Shown here piece by piece: positions 42,682-53,789 of a stretch of 64,000 nt of DNA (the stretch's first letter is position 1; the number at the start of each line of letters is the position of its first letter). The stretch is from contig JALBYF010000002.1 in the NCBI GenBank assembly GCA_023212725.1, positions 372,001-436,000 of the forward strand, given 5' to 3'. The notes under the pieces are model-generated. The model worked only from the letters and a program-made list of their open reading frames with translations. It did no database searches and was not told the origin of the DNA. The position numbers were made by a program, and so were the translations under genes. The DNA comes from Tranzscheliella williamsii. Lineage: Eukaryota; Basidiomycota; Ustilaginomycetes; Ustilaginales; Ustilaginaceae.

Positions 42682-45591
42682 ATGGACGGCCAAACCGCCT
42701 TCTTTGATCACACTTCCACGCCCACGTTTAAGTCTCCGTCAGCTACTGGCAGTCACCCTCATCGTCTTTCTGTCGACCAAGAACGGCCGCCTTCGCCAGC
42801 CTCTCGGGCATCTAGGGTAGCTCATCATCACCAGGCATTCACAAGAACATCATCGACGGAGGCGCCTCGCGTCTATCTTTCTCGATCAGATCAGCTTCCG
42901 GGAAGAGATACCTACTCAGAAGGGAACAGCGATACGCTAGGGGCCGACATTCGTCCGATTACTGCATCAACAGCACCCTACCGTCCCACTACAACAACAA
43001 CCTCCGCCATCGCCAAGCCACCGCCCGGCCCGTCTGGCTCGTCCAATGTCAGCATGGTGGACCCTTCCAGCGGCGCCGAACAAACCGAAAGCTACAGCCT
43101 CGATGGACGTTCCCGCCCTTATACAAGGTTTCCAAGAGGATCAGCTGGAGAAGCTGGCTATGCTTCATCCACCGATGCAGACCTGACTATAGTGGCACGG
43201 CCCAACCCATCCTCGCAGGCGCAGCTTCACCTTGTAGGTGTCGACGTGACCCACGAAGGTAGTCACGAAATGACAGAATCAGAGATTTCAGAATACGATG
43301 AATACACCAAGATGCGACATGTCAAGCGTACAGACGCTAGTCCCTCCGGTCCATCCTCCATGCTCAGCTCTCTTAGCAAAAGGTTTCGAGCTGAGTCATT
43401 ATGGGGCAAGCCCACTGGCTCCTACTCTCCCCTTCCCGCCACTCGAGCCAGAGGTACTAAGAAGTCAAAGTGGAGCCGCAGTTCAAGGTCGGACAGATCA
43501 TCGCCCTCTAATTCATCTGGGGCTACCCTCCGTAGTCGGCACAGGAAAGCGGTCTCACCCTGGCTTATTCCTTTCCGTATGATCGCTAGCTTCTTCAGCA
43601 AGCTCTTCCGAACCGTTTTGGGTCCAATACACCCGGTTACGATCATCATCGCCCTTGTGCTAATCGGTAGCTTTGTTGCGTCCGTCACCAAGCTAATCAT
43701 CTATATCCTCAACCCTGACAAAGTGCCAGTGCCATGGCGAACATACTGCCAAAATCAGCCGTCGTTTAACCATGCCTATGCAGACGCATTGGCGCCAGTC
43801 GATGTGTTCGTGGGTGTGTTCAGCATTGACAGTGCTTACCAGCGCAGACATCTAATCCGCAGTACGTATGCTGCTCACACGCTACCACTCGACCCGCGAA
43901 CGGGCACGCCTACTAGCAGTGTTCAGCTCAAATTCATCATCGGCAAGCCGAGACAGGCGCACGCCAGGCGGGTCGCCCTTGAAATGGAAACTTTCAATGA
44001 CCTTGTAGTCCTTGACATGGATGAGAACATGAATCAGGGCAAAACACATGCCTTCTTCCGGTGGGCAGCCGAAAATGCGACGACGCCCTTCCTTCGGCCC
44101 ATCGAAGGGCGCGCCACCACACCAGACAAAGCTAGCAGCTCCGGTACAGAGGCCGTGGCAGGTCAAGACAACGGATTTGCGCAGACTAAAGATGTGCTGG
44201 GTGGCTCGTCAGATTCTCCCCAACGCTTCGAAGTGAAATGGAAGAAGGCAGACTACGTCGTCAAAGCCGATGACGACGCCTACATCGTCCTCGAGGAGCT
44301 TGAGCGCCATCTGCGCGTTGCCCCGAGGCAAGCGACATATTGGGGCTATCTTATAAGGAACTGGTTCATGGGCGGCGAGTGCTATGCTCTGTCCAGTGAC
44401 CTCGTTCAGTACGTTGCCACGTCCGAGAATGTTCTGCAGTATACCAAGGGTAAGGAGGATAAGAAAGTGGCTCAGTGGATCAGCAACCATCCCAATCGGT
44501 CCTCCATCAACTGGGTTTCAGAGCACTGCTGGATCTACGATCATCCGAAAGCCGGAACAGCGTACTCGCACGGCTTTTTGTATCCTGATCAGGTCGAGAA
44601 GATCAAGGTGGAAGGGCGACGTGGTCTGACGGACCAGGAGATTGCAAGACGGGGCGGTGAGGAAGCAGCCAAATGGTATTCCACAGTGTCGCGCTGGCAC
44701 TCACCATATGTGGAGCCTAGGAGCGACCTTACGGTGGAAGAGGAGGTGGAAGCGCTGGTCGAAGGAGGAGGCAGATGGTCGGGCAGCTGGGCCAGGGGTG
44801 AGGAGAGTGGTTCACAGGTCTGGGTACCTCGGGAAGATCTGGTCTTTGAGGCAGACGACGAGCGCCTCCGACCTCCGCCACTGGGCCATCACGAGGTGCA
44901 TCCGATGCTGGCAAACGAGGTGAGCATCGACCCGGCCTCTGGTCTCACCATACGAAACGTGCATACGCATGAGACGCAGCCGCCAAGCGATCGTGCGCCC
45001 CGGACTGGAGCAACCCAACCGCACAACCGGTCGCAGAAGAAGCGCGACATTCCACTGCTTTCACACCTACCTGCTGTCCCCGGTTTTGACTTTGGTAGCG
45101 GAGGTGTTTCAGCCGCTGCTGCTGAGGAGAGGCGGCGATCATTTTCGAAAGCTGCGACACCACCGCGCATGATTCCTCTTGCTACACACAAGGATGGGAA
45201 TGGCGAGGCGGATGAACTTCATAGACAACGCTATCTCGGACGGCGATTCGGCGGCACGGTCCTGGTGCACTTTCTAAAAAAAGATGAATGGTTCTACGAG
45301 ACAGCTCTGGCATTCCCAGGCAGAAGCCGCTTTTGGTCGGATGGAGCTGGCGGCACTGGTAGCGAATGGCGGATGTACGGCAGTCCCTTGGTAAGGCACG
45401 AAGACGGCTACATCAGCGAAGGGCGAAGCCAGCCGAGGCCCGACATGGAGCTGGCCTACCTACAACAGGCACGCGTTCAGGCGCAGACTAATGCTGCGCA
45501 AGCGCAAGCCTTGGCTGCCAGGATGGGTAGCTTCACTAAACCTAAGCCGGCTGGCGCTGCCGCAGGTCCATCCCGTCCGCTGGTCGATTAG
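42682..45591 (+). CDS. Beta-1,3-galactosyltransferase-like glycosyltransferase (GT31), Golgi type II membrane protein
   Basis: Encodes 969 residues from the ATG at 42682. A long Ser/Thr-rich cytoplasmic N-terminus (about 315 residues) precedes one transmembrane helix (VTIIIALVLIGSFVASVTKLII, about 317-343), giving type II topology. The lumenal domain has FVGVFSIDSAYQRRHLIRSTY, then FIIGKP, NDLVVLDMDENMNQGKT, the metal-binding DDD at residues 530-532 (KADDDAYIV), WGYLIRNWFMGGECYALS and a GFLYPDQ end. This order matches the GT31/galactosyltransferase family. It would transfer a sugar from a UDP donor to glycoproteins or glycolipids in the Golgi; the exact linkage is unknown. An insert of about 60 residues lies before the DDD, and about 250 residues follow the fold. 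Both are longer than usual for the family. Confidence 0.85.
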   Translation: MDGQTAFFDHTSTPTFKSPSATGSHPHRLSVDQERPPSPASRASRVAHHHQAFTRTSSTEAPRVYLSRSDQLPGRDTYSEGNSDTLGADIRPITASTAPYRPTTTTTSAIAKPPPGPSGSSNVSMVDPSSGAEQTESYSLDGRSRPYTRFPRGSAGEAGYASSTDADLTIVARPNPSSQAQLHLVGVDVTHEGSHEMTESEISEYDEYTKMRHVKRTDASPSGPSSMLSSLSKRFRAESLWGKPTGSYSPLPATRARGTKKSKWSRSSRSDRSSPSNSSGATLRSRHRKAVSPWLIPFRMIASFFSKLFRTVLGPIHPVTIIIALVLIGSFVASVTKLIIYILNPDKVPVPWRTYCQNQPSFNHAYADALAPVDVFVGVFSIDSAYQRRHLIRSTYAAHTLPLDPRTGTPTSSVQLKFIIGKPRQAHARRVALEMETFNDLVVLDMDENMNQGKTHAFFRWAAENATTPFLRPIEGRATTPDKASSSGTEAVAGQDNGFAQTKDVLGGSSDSPQRFEVKWKKADYVVKADDDAYIVLEELERHLRVAPRQATYWGYLIRNWFMGGECYALSSDLVQYVATSENVLQYTKGKEDKKVAQWISNHPNRSSINWVSEHCWIYDHPKAGTAYSHGFLYPDQVEKIKVEGRRGLTDQEIARRGGEEAAKWYSTVSRWHSPYVEPRSDLTVEEEVEALVEGGGRWSGSWARGEESGSQVWVPREDLVFEADDERLRPPPLGHHEVHPMLANEVSIDPASGLTIRNVHTHETQPPSDRAPRTGATQPHNRSQKKRDIPLLSHLPAVPGFDFGSGGVSAAAAEERRRSFSKAATPPRMIPLATHKDGNGEADELHRQRYLGRRFGGTVLVHFLKKDEWFYETALAFPGRSRFWSDGAGGTGSEWRMYGSPLVRHEDGYISEGRSQPRPDMELAYLQQARVQAQTNAAQAQALAARMGSFTKPKPAGAAAGPSRPLVD

Positions 45592-46306
45592 GGCCTGAAG
45601 ACCGAAAAGACGGTTGAGCAGCATCTAAGGTCAGCATGACGCGCTGCGGTAGCAGCATTAGAAGAGTCACACGAAGCCTTAGCAGCGGCGGTACATCGAC
45701 GCAGCGCTTCATATCTTGTGTTACCTGATGCCACTCCGTGTTCAACCAGAGGATTATAATTCCCGTGACTTTGGGGAAATGACGCGACCTCTGGGTCTTC
45801 ACTGCATTCTTCACCCGTTTCACTTCCTCCCTGTTCGCACATATATCCAAGCATGACGCCAACGATACCATGCCCATTAACGCATACATGTTACCAGATG
45901 TCGTGGCCGAAAGCCGTCGAGAGGCAATTACTAGTGGAATGTAAGATCTAAACGCTACAGGATGCCGAGACCGTCGCGTGATTTCGAGGAAGGCAGGCGA
46001 TTTACGCGACTACCAATTTTGGAAGAGTGACACACACTTGACGCGGTCGAATTTGGCGTTCACAGCATTTCGAGTGGGAAGCGATCCGTGCTACGGTGGC
46101 GAACTGAGCCTCATTAGCCTGCATATCAATTCGCTCATCAGAATGCTCACCATCACCAACCCGTCCGCTTTCGGCATATTTTCTCTTGCTGTAACACTCG
46201 CCAGCGCATCGATACGCTTGCGTAGCAGCGAGTGATCCCGTCGTTGGTCGCTTGTATCAACCGCGTCGGACCTCCACAAGGCGTGCCGCTCTCGTTCATA
46301 CAAGGG
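45592..46306. other. Intergenic, RAD54 promoter
   Basis: About 0.7 kb. The RAD54 frame is open slightly upstream (to 46232) but only from a GTG. A short upstream exon cannot be excluded. Confidence 0.45.
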
Positions 46307-48922
46307 ATGCTGCGAAGCGTCGTGCTGGCGGCCCTGGGCGGTCCTGACAATCCGACCCTAGACGCGATCAGCGAACCTGCGACCGATCCTGTTTCCAAAA
46401 GCACGCCGAGCAAGCTGCGAACACCTTCATTGTCTCGCACACGTCCGTTTGCCGATGCCTCCCGCACTGCGAATGCGGCTGGTTTCGGGCCGCTCCTAGG
46501 GCGCAAACCCTTCAAACCTCCATCATTCGCCAACAAGCGCGACAACGAGAGAGAAGCGGGTGGCAGAAAGCGTAGGAAAGTCGACTATAAGGGTATGGAC
46601 GGTGGAGGCGATGGAAAAGATGATGGCGACGCGGACGCTGATTCTGACTCAGACGCTGGAGCAGCCAGAACACCACAAGGCAAGAAGAAGGGAAGGGGGG
46701 CAGCCAAGACTTTGGAAGGTATCTATAAGGGCATCGATGCCAACGGGCTTTCCCTCAACGTGGACCGCCGCAAATGGGCATCGTTCGAGGTGAAACCGAA
46801 TGCTATCAAGAAGGGGTTCTCGGTGCCTTTGATGACCAACAGTAATGGGCAGATCGTTGAGATAAGGCCGTCCCATGCTGCTTTAGGCACTCGCAGAGCT
46901 GCCGACATCCCACCAAGACCGCTGCATGACCCTATGGGTGAACACGCGGTTGTGCTTTTTGACCCGACCATCGACGATCAAGAAGCCGAAAGGAAAAAGG
47001 CGGAGCTCCAGATGGAGCAGGCGGCTGAAGAGGCCAGAATCGAAGACGGCGCGCCCTGTAAAGGCCCGCACAAGAGTCTAGCTTCCATTTTAGGCCTGGA
47101 CAAGAAGAAAACTAGGGAAGTGGAGAAGGTTCCTGTGGTTATCGACCCGGTGCTCTGCAAAGTGCTGAGACCACATCAGGTAGAGGGAGTCAAATTCCTC
47201 TACCGTTGCACTACAGGCTTGATCGTTGAAAACGCTTACGGATGCATCATGGCAGACGAAATGGGCCTGGGCAAGACCTTGCAGTGTATAGCACTAATGT
47301 GGACTCTACTGAAACAGTCACCGCTGCCAAAAAAGTCCACGATCGACAAGTGCATCATTGTTTGTCCTTCCTCCTTGGTCAGGAATTGGGCCAATGAGCT
47401 TGTCAAATGGCTCGGTACGAGCGCACCAGGCACCTTGGCTCTAGACGGCAAGCTAAGCAAAGACGAGATGATTGAAGCAACAAGACGATGGTGTAATGCC
47501 TCTGGACGAGCTGTTACCCAACCAGTCATGATAGTGTCTTACGAGACTTTGAGAAACTTGCAAGAAGAGCTCGGCAACACCGAAGTGGGGCTCCTCCTCT
47601 GTGACGAAGGGCATCGACTCAAGAATGCAGACTCTCTCACGTTTCAGGCATTGACACAGATCAAGGTGAAGCGGAGGGTGATTCTCTCAGGCACGCCCAT
47701 ACAAAATGATCTCTCCGAGTACTTCGCGCTACTCAATTTTGCCAATCCCGAACTGCTCGGCAGTCGAGTCGACTTCCGGAAGAATTTCGAGATCGCCATC
47801 CTCAAAGGGCGCGATGCAGAGGCTACCGAAAAGCAGCAGCAGGATGCCAATGAAAAACTTAGCCAGCTGTCTGCGCTCGTTAGCAAGTTCATCATTCGAC
47901 GTACCAACGACCTGCTTTCCAAGTATTTGCCGGTCAAGTATGAGCATGTTGTATTCTGCAAGATGTCGCCATTCCAACTTGATCTGTATCGGCTCTTTAT
48001 CAGATCGCCCGAGATCAGAAAGTTGCTGAAAGGCACGGGCAGCCAGCCGCTCAAAGCGATCGGTATCCTCAAGAAACTGTGCAATCATCCAGATCTGTTG
48101 GATCTGCCGACTGATCTGGAGGGCAGCGAGCAATTCTTCCCTGAGGGCTATACACCGCGCGACCGGCGCCACGTTGCTCCGGAACTTTCAGGAAAGATGA
48201 TGGTGCTGCAGAGATTCTTGGAGACGATTCGCGCAACGACCAACGATAAGATTGTGCTTATCTCGAACTACACTCAAACGCTCGACGTATTCGAGAGGAT
48301 GTGTCGGGCGAATCGATGGGGCAATTTCCGGCTGGACGGCACCATGACGATCAGCAAGCGACAAAAGCTAGTCGATCGATTCAACGACCCAGAAGGCAAG
48401 GAGTTCATTTTCTTGCTCTCATCGAAAGCGGGCGGATGCGGTCTGAACCTGATCGGCGCTAACCGGCTAGTATTATTTGATCCGGACTGGAACCCGGCCT
48501 CAGACCAGCAGGCGTTGGCGCGTGTGTGGCGAGACGGGCAAAAGAAGTCGTGTTTCGTCTATCGCTTCATCGCGACGGGATCGATCGAGGAAAAGATTCT
48601 ACAGCGACAATCGCACAAGCAGTCGCTATCGTCTTGCGTCGTGGACGAGGCGCAGGACGCAGCACGGCACTTTTCGGGCGAGGATCTACGTGCGCTGTTC
48701 ACGTTCAAGGAAGAGACGCAATGCGACACGCACGACACGTACAAGTGCAAGCGGTGCAAGGGGGGCAGGCAGTCGATCAAGGCGTCGGCGCTCCTGTACG
48801 GTGACACGAGTACGTGGAATCACTACGCCAAGGACGAGATGCACCATCTGCACGACGATCTGCTCAGAGCAGAGCAGGCGTGGGAGGATGTCAGCTTTGT
48901 CTTCCAATATTGCAGCCATTAG
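46307..48922 (+). CDS. RAD54: DNA repair and recombination translocase Rad54
   Basis: Encodes 871 residues from the ATG at 46307. After a variable basic N-terminus (KPFKPPSF, GGRKRRKVDY) comes the Rad54-specific RPLHDPMGEHAVVLFDP. The SNF2 core then follows: Walker A in MADEMGLGKTLQC (DEMGLGKT at 317-324), CIIVCPSSLV.NWANEL, the DEGH box (433-436, DEGHRLKN), ILSGTPIQNDLSEYFALLNF, ILKKLCNHPDLL, ISNYTQTLD and the motif V/VI part LSSKAGGCGLNLIGANRL...ARVWRDGQKK. The C-terminal CDTHDTYKCKRC metal-binding element and a LYGDTSTWNH signature are intact. Rad54 stimulates Rad51-mediated strand exchange and removes Rad51 from duplex DNA during homologous recombination. The N-terminus differs among fungi, so the start could be slightly off. 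Confidence 0.95.
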   Translation: MLRSVVLAALGGPDNPTLDAISEPATDPVSKSTPSKLRTPSLSRTRPFADASRTANAAGFGPLLGRKPFKPPSFANKRDNEREAGGRKRRKVDYKGMDGGGDGKDDGDADADSDSDAGAARTPQGKKKGRGAAKTLEGIYKGIDANGLSLNVDRRKWASFEVKPNAIKKGFSVPLMTNSNGQIVEIRPSHAALGTRRAADIPPRPLHDPMGEHAVVLFDPTIDDQEAERKKAELQMEQAAEEARIEDGAPCKGPHKSLASILGLDKKKTREVEKVPVVIDPVLCKVLRPHQVEGVKFLYRCTTGLIVENAYGCIMADEMGLGKTLQCIALMWTLLKQSPLPKKSTIDKCIIVCPSSLVRNWANELVKWLGTSAPGTLALDGKLSKDEMIEATRRWCNASGRAVTQPVMIVSYETLRNLQEELGNTEVGLLLCDEGHRLKNADSLTFQALTQIKVKRRVILSGTPIQNDLSEYFALLNFANPELLGSRVDFRKNFEIAILKGRDAEATEKQQQDANEKLSQLSALVSKFIIRRTNDLLSKYLPVKYEHVVFCKMSPFQLDLYRLFIRSPEIRKLLKGTGSQPLKAIGILKKLCNHPDLLDLPTDLEGSEQFFPEGYTPRDRRHVAPELSGKMMVLQRFLETIRATTNDKIVLISNYTQTLDVFERMCRANRWGNFRLDGTMTISKRQKLVDRFNDPEGKEFIFLLSSKAGGCGLNLIGANRLVLFDPDWNPASDQQALARVWRDGQKKSCFVYRFIATGSIEEKILQRQSHKQSLSSCVVDEAQDAARHFSGEDLRALFTFKEETQCDTHDTYKCKRCKGGRQSIKASALLYGDTSTWNHYAKDEMHHLHDDLLRAEQAWEDVSFVFQYCSH

Positions 48923-49243
48923 ACCATCCGTTTCTGCAGCCGCGCTGCCTTTGCCATTGGAGCAAGTCCGCGTTCCTGCTCGCCTGCGCCGATATCACGT
49001 CACCTTCCTGCGCCCTTTTTTTCATAGTGCTCTTCCCTTTTTTCCGTCATATCGCATCTTTGCATCTCACGTCTTGCATCTTCTGTCTGGCTGTCGAATG
49101 CTTCGCCTCAAGGGGTATGGAGCGGGCCGTGTCTGCCGCGTGGGCCGTGGGAGAAGGATCTATGGCCTGGGGGTGCTAGTATACATAGTAGCGCGGGACG
49201 AGCAAGGCTTGGAGAGGTTCTTGGAGGGGGTCTTGGTGGGTGG
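48923..49243. other. Convergent 3' region, RAD54 / mL60
   Basis: 321 bases of presumed 3' UTRs, T-rich around 49010-49050. No gene is seen. Confidence 0.5.
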
Positions 49244-49561
49244 TTAGTAGCCGAGCGGGTTTTCGCGGAGGGTCTTGCGGGTGAACTTGGGGACCTTGTG
49301 TACGCTCTTGCGGAAGCCGGGGTCGTGTTTGGAGAAGGTGGTGTACTTGTCCTTGGGGTCCATTTCGAACTCTTTGGGCAGGGCGAGCGCGCGGGTGAGA
49401 GCGCTGCACTCGATCTGCGACTGCTGCAGCGTTGCGATAACGTCGTCGACCGCGCGCAGCCGCAAGCGCACGCGGTTCTTCCGCGGCGCCGACAGTCGCC
49501 ACGGGTTCTTCCACAGCAACCCTCCCATCGCCGCCGAACTCGGCCGGAACGCCCCAAACAT
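49244..49561 (-). CDS. MRPL31: Mitochondrial large-subunit ribosomal protein mL60 (yeast Mrpl31)
   Basis: Encodes 105 residues from the ATG at 49561. The open frame continues upstream, but the conserved protein begins MFGAFRPSSAAMGGLLWK, matching the family N-terminus (MFGPF...GGLLWKIPWR in yeast). WRLSAPRKNRVRLRLRAVDDVI and the C-terminal DPKDKYTTFSKHDPGFRKS with HKVPKFTR are also conserved, so the call is firm. It is a fungus-specific component of the mitochondrial 54S subunit. It is shorter than the yeast protein (131 residues) because the middle linker is reduced. Only about 320 bases separate it from the end of RAD54. Confidence 0.92.
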   Translation of the reverse strand: MFGAFRPSSAAMGGLLWKNPWRLSAPRKNRVRLRLRAVDDVIATLQQSQIECSALTRALALPKEFEMDPKDKYTTFSKHDPGFRKSVHKVPKFTRKTLRENPLGY

Positions 49562-50389
49562 GATTCGTCCCTTGGGCGAGTTTCCAGAGAGCGCCGGATG
49601 TGGCGAGGTGTGGATAGCACTGCAATCGGATCCTGCTTCGCTTGGCAATGCTCGGCCGTTCTTAACGTGTGCCGGTCAAGCGGTGTATGGGAGAAGCGGC
49701 TATCAGGGTCGAAGCGGAAGGTAGAAGATAATGAGGAGTGCCACACTCGTCCAAATTTGTGAGTAGGTGGGGAGGAAAGTCTCGGAGCCGACAGACGCTT
49801 CGTCAAGCACTCTGTTAGAGCATTGCGGCGTACAGACCTTGTTAGATTCGCAGAAACTAACGGTAGATTAAACACCCACCACGTGTCGATCACGTCGACG
49901 TGTCAAAGAAAGAAAATAAGAAGAAACCCGTGATTTGGGTAAGGCAAGAGCGTATGCGTAGGCCTAATTTTCGGAAACTGACTTTGAGCCCCACTAGAGA
50001 GAAGGCGCTTGCGAACAATGGCGGGAAAGTTTCGGCTTTGCATTCAGATGAGCGTAAACTGCAGACGTGGAAGCAGACTAACTCCAGCCAGCAAGCGGCT
50101 TGGCCCTGGGCTTCTTCATCCGTTGCGTAATGCGCATTCGCCGAAGCCAAGGCCAGCACAGACCCGCCATAGCGAGTCTTCTACGTGATTCTCGACTTCT
50201 CCCTTCGATCCGCTTTGCCACCAACCCACTAGTGAGCCACCGACATTCTCTCGCTCCTCTACATTCATTATTGATCCGATCCAGGCAACGTAGACAAGAT
50301 TCCCCGTCATCATTGCTTCTGGCCTTTTCTCTTATAGCAGGACCACACGTCTCTTTTGTTAGCAGGACCACACGTCTCTTTTGGTCATT
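49562..50389. other. Divergent promoter region, mL60 / SERCA gene
   Basis: 0.8 kb without a recognised gene. It ends in a 24-bp tandem duplication directly before the SERCA ATG. Confidence 0.5.
50337..50384 (+). repeat. 24-bp tandem duplication in the SERCA leader
   Basis: AGCAGGACCACACGTCTCTT occurs at 50337 and again at 50361, six bases or less from the start codon. It lies in the probable 5' UTR. Confidence 0.85.
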
Positions 50390-53300
50390 ATGGAGGCCGC
50401 CTGGACGAAAAGCGTCCACGAGGTGCTCACCGTCCTTCGAGTAGACCCCTCGCAGGGTCTCTCCGAACAGGAGGTCGATGTCAGACGCGCAAAGCATGGC
50501 TCCAATACGCTGCCTGAACAGCCGCCTACACCTCTGTGGCAGTTGATTTTGGATCAGTTCAAAGACCAGCTCGTCCTTATCTTGCTTGCCTCCGCTGTCA
50601 TCTCTTTTATTCTGGCTCTGCTAGAGGAAGACACAACGCTAGGATCGGCGCTCATCGAGCCTGGTGTCATCTTTCTCATCCTTATCGCCAACGCTACCGT
50701 CGGTGTCGTTCAGGAGCGAAACGCCGACAAGGCCATCGACGCCCTGAAGGAGTACAGCCCGGACACCGCCAACGTAATTCGAGATGGTACTACCGAAAAG
50801 GTCAAGTCGGAAGACCTTGTTCCCGGCGATGTTCTCATACTCACCGTCGGAGACAAGATTCCTGCCGACTGTAGACTCATCGCTATCAACAGTTCCTCCT
50901 TCCGCGTTGACCAGGCGATTCTCACTGGCGAATCGGTCTCGGTCAACAAGGCCTTGGAGCCTGTCAAGGATCTCGGTGCTGTAAAGCAGGACCAGATTAA
51001 CATCCTCTTTAGCGGCACCACTGTGGCTAATGGAACTGCCATTGCCGTTGTCGTCCTCACCGGCACCAAAACCGCAATCGGAGATATTCACGCTGAGATC
51101 TCCAAGGACGACGACGAGAAGACTCCGCTCAAGCAGAAGCTCGATGACTTTGGCGAGCTCCTGGCCAAGGTCATCACCGTGATCTGCATCCTCGTCTGGA
51201 TCGTCAACTTCCGCCACTTTAACGACCCCAGCCACCACGGTTGGGTTCGTGGCGCCATGTATTATTTCAAGATTGCCGTCGCCCTAGCCGTCGCTGCTAT
51301 CCCCGAAGGACTAGCTGCCGTCATCACCGCCTGCCTTGCTCTCGGAACCAAGAAGATGGCAAAGAAAAACGCCATCGTTCGCCATCTTCCCTCTGTTGAA
51401 ACGCTCGGCTCTACCAATGTCATTTGCTCGGACAAGACCGGAACGCTCACCACCAACCAGATGAGCGTCACCCGCTTCTCCGTATTCGACTCGCAGAGCT
51501 CTATCTCGGACTACAGCGTCTCCGGGAGCACCTTTGCACCCATCGGTGACATTGCCGGCCCCAACGGCGAAAAGGTTACCGGCCTCAACCAGCCCCGCAC
51601 GCCCTTCCATGCCCTCGCTGAGGTCTGCTCGATCTGCAACGACAGCCACGTCAATGTCGATGATCACGGTAGTTACAACACTGTCGGACAGCCTACCGAA
51701 GCCGCCCTCAAGGTTCTTGTCGAAAAGCTGGGCCACCACGACCATTCCGTTAACGAGCAGGTGGCTAAATTGGATACCTATGCCCGAGCCAGTGCCGTGT
51801 CGGACGAATATGGAAAGGCCCACCCCCGACTTTTGACCTTCGAGTTCAGCCGGGACCGCAAAAGCATGTCGACCCTGATCAAGCGTTCCTCCGCCACCGG
51901 ATGTCTGCTTGTCAAGGGCGCCCCCGAGAGCGTCGTTGAGCGATGCGACACGATCCAGGTTGGCAAGCAGACCATTCCGTTGACCTCTGGCCTGCGCGGC
52001 CAGATCGCTGAAAAGGTCCTGGAGTACGGCCGCCTCGGTCTGCGTACGCTGGCTATTGCCATCAAGGAAGACGTACCGTTGGATGTCGAGTCCTACCGAA
52101 GCAGCAGCCCCACCGAGTATGTACAGTTTGAGCAGCAGATGACGCTGATCGGACTGGTTGGCATGCTGGACCCGCCGAGGCCGGAAGTTCGCCACGCTAT
52201 CGAGCGCTGCCGACAGGCGGGCATCCGTGTCATTGTGATCACTGGAGACAACAAGAACACGGCCGAGACTATCTGTCGCCAGATTGGCGTGTTTGATGAG
52301 ACGGAAGACCTTGCCGACAAGTCGTACACCGGACGAGAGTTTGACATGCTAGCCTCCAGGGAGGAGAGGCTGGCGGCCGTTTCGCGCGCTTCCCTCTTCT
52401 CTCGTGTTGAGCCATCGCACAAGTCGCAACTTGTCGATCTGCTGCAGAGTCAAGGCCTCGTCGTAGCCATGACCGGCGACGGCGTCAACGATGCGCCTGC
52501 TCTCAAAAAGGCCGACATCGGCATCGCCATGGGATCTGGAACCGACGTCGCCAAGTTGGCCGCTGACATGGTGCTGGCGGATGACAACTTTGCCACGATC
52601 GAGGCCGCGGTTCAGGAGGGTCGATCGATCTTCAACAACATGCAGAGCTTTATCCGGTATCTGATCAGCTCGAATATCGGCGAGGTGGTGAGCATCTTCT
52701 TGACCGTGCTACTGGGCTTGCCCGAGGCGCTGATCCCGGTGCAACTGCTCTGGGTCAACCTGGTGACGGACGGGCTGCCGGCCACAGCGCTGGGTTTCAA
52801 CCCGCCGTCGACGACGATCATGCGCGAGCGGCCGCGGTCGCGCAACGACCCGCTGATCTCGGGCTGGATCTTCACGCGCTACCTGCTGGTCGGCGCGTAC
52901 GTCGGTGCGGCAACGATCTTCGGGTATGCTTGGTGGTTCCTCTTCTACAGCGGCGGCCCGCAGATCTCGTACGAGCAGCTGAGCCATTTCCACCAGTGCG
53001 GGCTGCCCACCTCGCAGCTGCCCGGCGCGCTCTTCCACGGAATCGACTGCTCGATCTTCACCGCGTCGCGCGCGCCCGCCACCATCGCGCTCTCCGTGCT
53101 GGTCGTCGTGGAGATGTTCAACGCACTCAACGCGATCAGCGAGACCGACTCGCTCCTCACCTTCGGTCCCTGGAAGAACCCGCTCCTGATCGCCGCCATC
53201 GTGCTTTCCCTCGGCCTCCATTACGCCATCTGCACCATCCCCTTCCTACAGGACTGGTTCCACGTCACCCGCCTCTCCCGCGCCGAGGTCCAGGCCGTGA

Positions 53301-53425
53301 TCTACATCTCCGCGCCCGTCATCCTCATCGAAGAGGTCTGCAAAGCCGTCACCCGTGTCTTTTTCCTCAACAAAGCCACCAAGAACAGCGCTGCCCCCGT
53401 CACCGCTGACAAAAAGTCCCAGTAG
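50390..53425 (+). CDS. eca1: SERCA-type P-type calcium ATPase
   Basis: Encodes 1011 residues from the ATG at 50390, close to the length of animal SERCA pumps (about 1000). The N-terminal actuator part begins [18 protein letters not shown] (179-182), the M4 calcium site in [19 protein letters not shown], the phosphorylated aspartate in DKTGTLT (D348), and the hinge TGDGVNDAP (695-703) are all intact. M6 carries [14 protein letters not shown]. It pumps Ca2+ from cytosol into the ER. The last four residues are KKSQ, a perfect KKXX ER-retrieval signal, which supports ER residence. Smuts have a characterised SERCA named Eca1 in Ustilago maydis; the symbol is given on that basis. Golgi-type Pmr1 is less likely given the PEGL/NLVTDG signatures and length. 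Confidence 0.92.
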   Translation: MEAAWTKSVHEVLTVLRVDPSQGLSEQEVDVRRAKHGSNTLPEQPPTPLWQLILDQFKDQLVLILLASAVISFILALLEEDTTLGSALIEPGVIFLILIANATVGVVQERNADKAIDALKEYSPDTANVIRDGTTEKVKSEDLVPGDVLILTVGDKIPADCRLIAINSSSFRVDQAILTGESVSVNKALEPVKDLGAVKQDQINILFSGTTVANGTAIAVVVLTGTKTAIGDIHAEISKDDDEKTPLKQKLDDFGELLAKVITVICILVWIVNFRHFNDPSHHGWVRGAMYYFKIAVALAVAAIPEGLAAVITACLALGTKKMAKKNAIVRHLPSVETLGSTNVICSDKTGTLTTNQMSVTRFSVFDSQSSISDYSVSGSTFAPIGDIAGPNGEKVTGLNQPRTPFHALAEVCSICNDSHVNVDDHGSYNTVGQPTEAALKVLVEKLGHHDHSVNEQVAKLDTYARASAVSDEYGKAHPRLLTFEFSRDRKSMSTLIKRSSATGCLLVKGAPESVVERCDTIQVGKQTIPLTSGLRGQIAEKVLEYGRLGLRTLAIAIKEDVPLDVESYRSSSPTEYVQFEQQMTLIGLVGMLDPPRPEVRHAIERCRQAGIRVIVITGDNKNTAETICRQIGVFDETEDLADKSYTGREFDMLASREERLAAVSRASLFSRVEPSHKSQLVDLLQSQGLVVAMTGDGVNDAPALKKADIGIAMGSGTDVAKLAADMVLADDNFATIEAAVQEGRSIFNNMQSFIRYLISSNIGEVVSIFLTVLLGLPEALIPVQLLWVNLVTDGLPATALGFNPPSTTIMRERPRSRNDPLISGWIFTRYLLVGAYVGAATIFGYAWWFLFYSGGPQISYEQLSHFHQCGLPTSQLPGALFHGIDCSIFTASRAPATIALSVLVVVEMFNALNAISETDSLLTFGPWKNPLLIAAIVLSLGLHYAICTIPFLQDWFHVTRLSRAEVQAVIYISAPVILIEEVCKAVTRVFFLNKATKNSAAPVTADKKSQ

Positions 53426-53789
53426 ACATCCCGAATCCCTCCTTTCCCCTCCCTAGAGACGCAGTCGCTGGCTTGCTTTTGTGACGCCAGGGGTGCGACC
53501 CGCATCGCCAAGTATGCCAATCCTCTACGTATTCACGCGTCATGTTGATCCGTGTACACTGGCCGCTGCCTGCATCCGCTTTCTCCGTAAATGAACTGTA
53601 GCTTTCCGTGATCGAGCTTTCTACCGCCGAGTTTGGTTCGGCGAGGCTAGGTACACGTTGCGAAGGAGGGTCCTTTTGTGCTGCAAAGGTGCGTGGCGCA
53701 AGATGGAATGGTATATGGGCCGTGTACGACTAGCGCCAGTCGGCGGCGGGGCTGCGCTGGGAGAGAGTGTGTGGTGCTAGGCGGGTAAG
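53426..53789. other. Convergent 3' region, SERCA / secreted protein gene
   Basis: 364 bases of presumed 3' UTRs. No gene is seen. Confidence 0.5.

Noticed and set aside
51311..52195. Minus-strand 294-codon frame
   Set aside because: Antisense shadow inside the SERCA gene, which has full family motifs.
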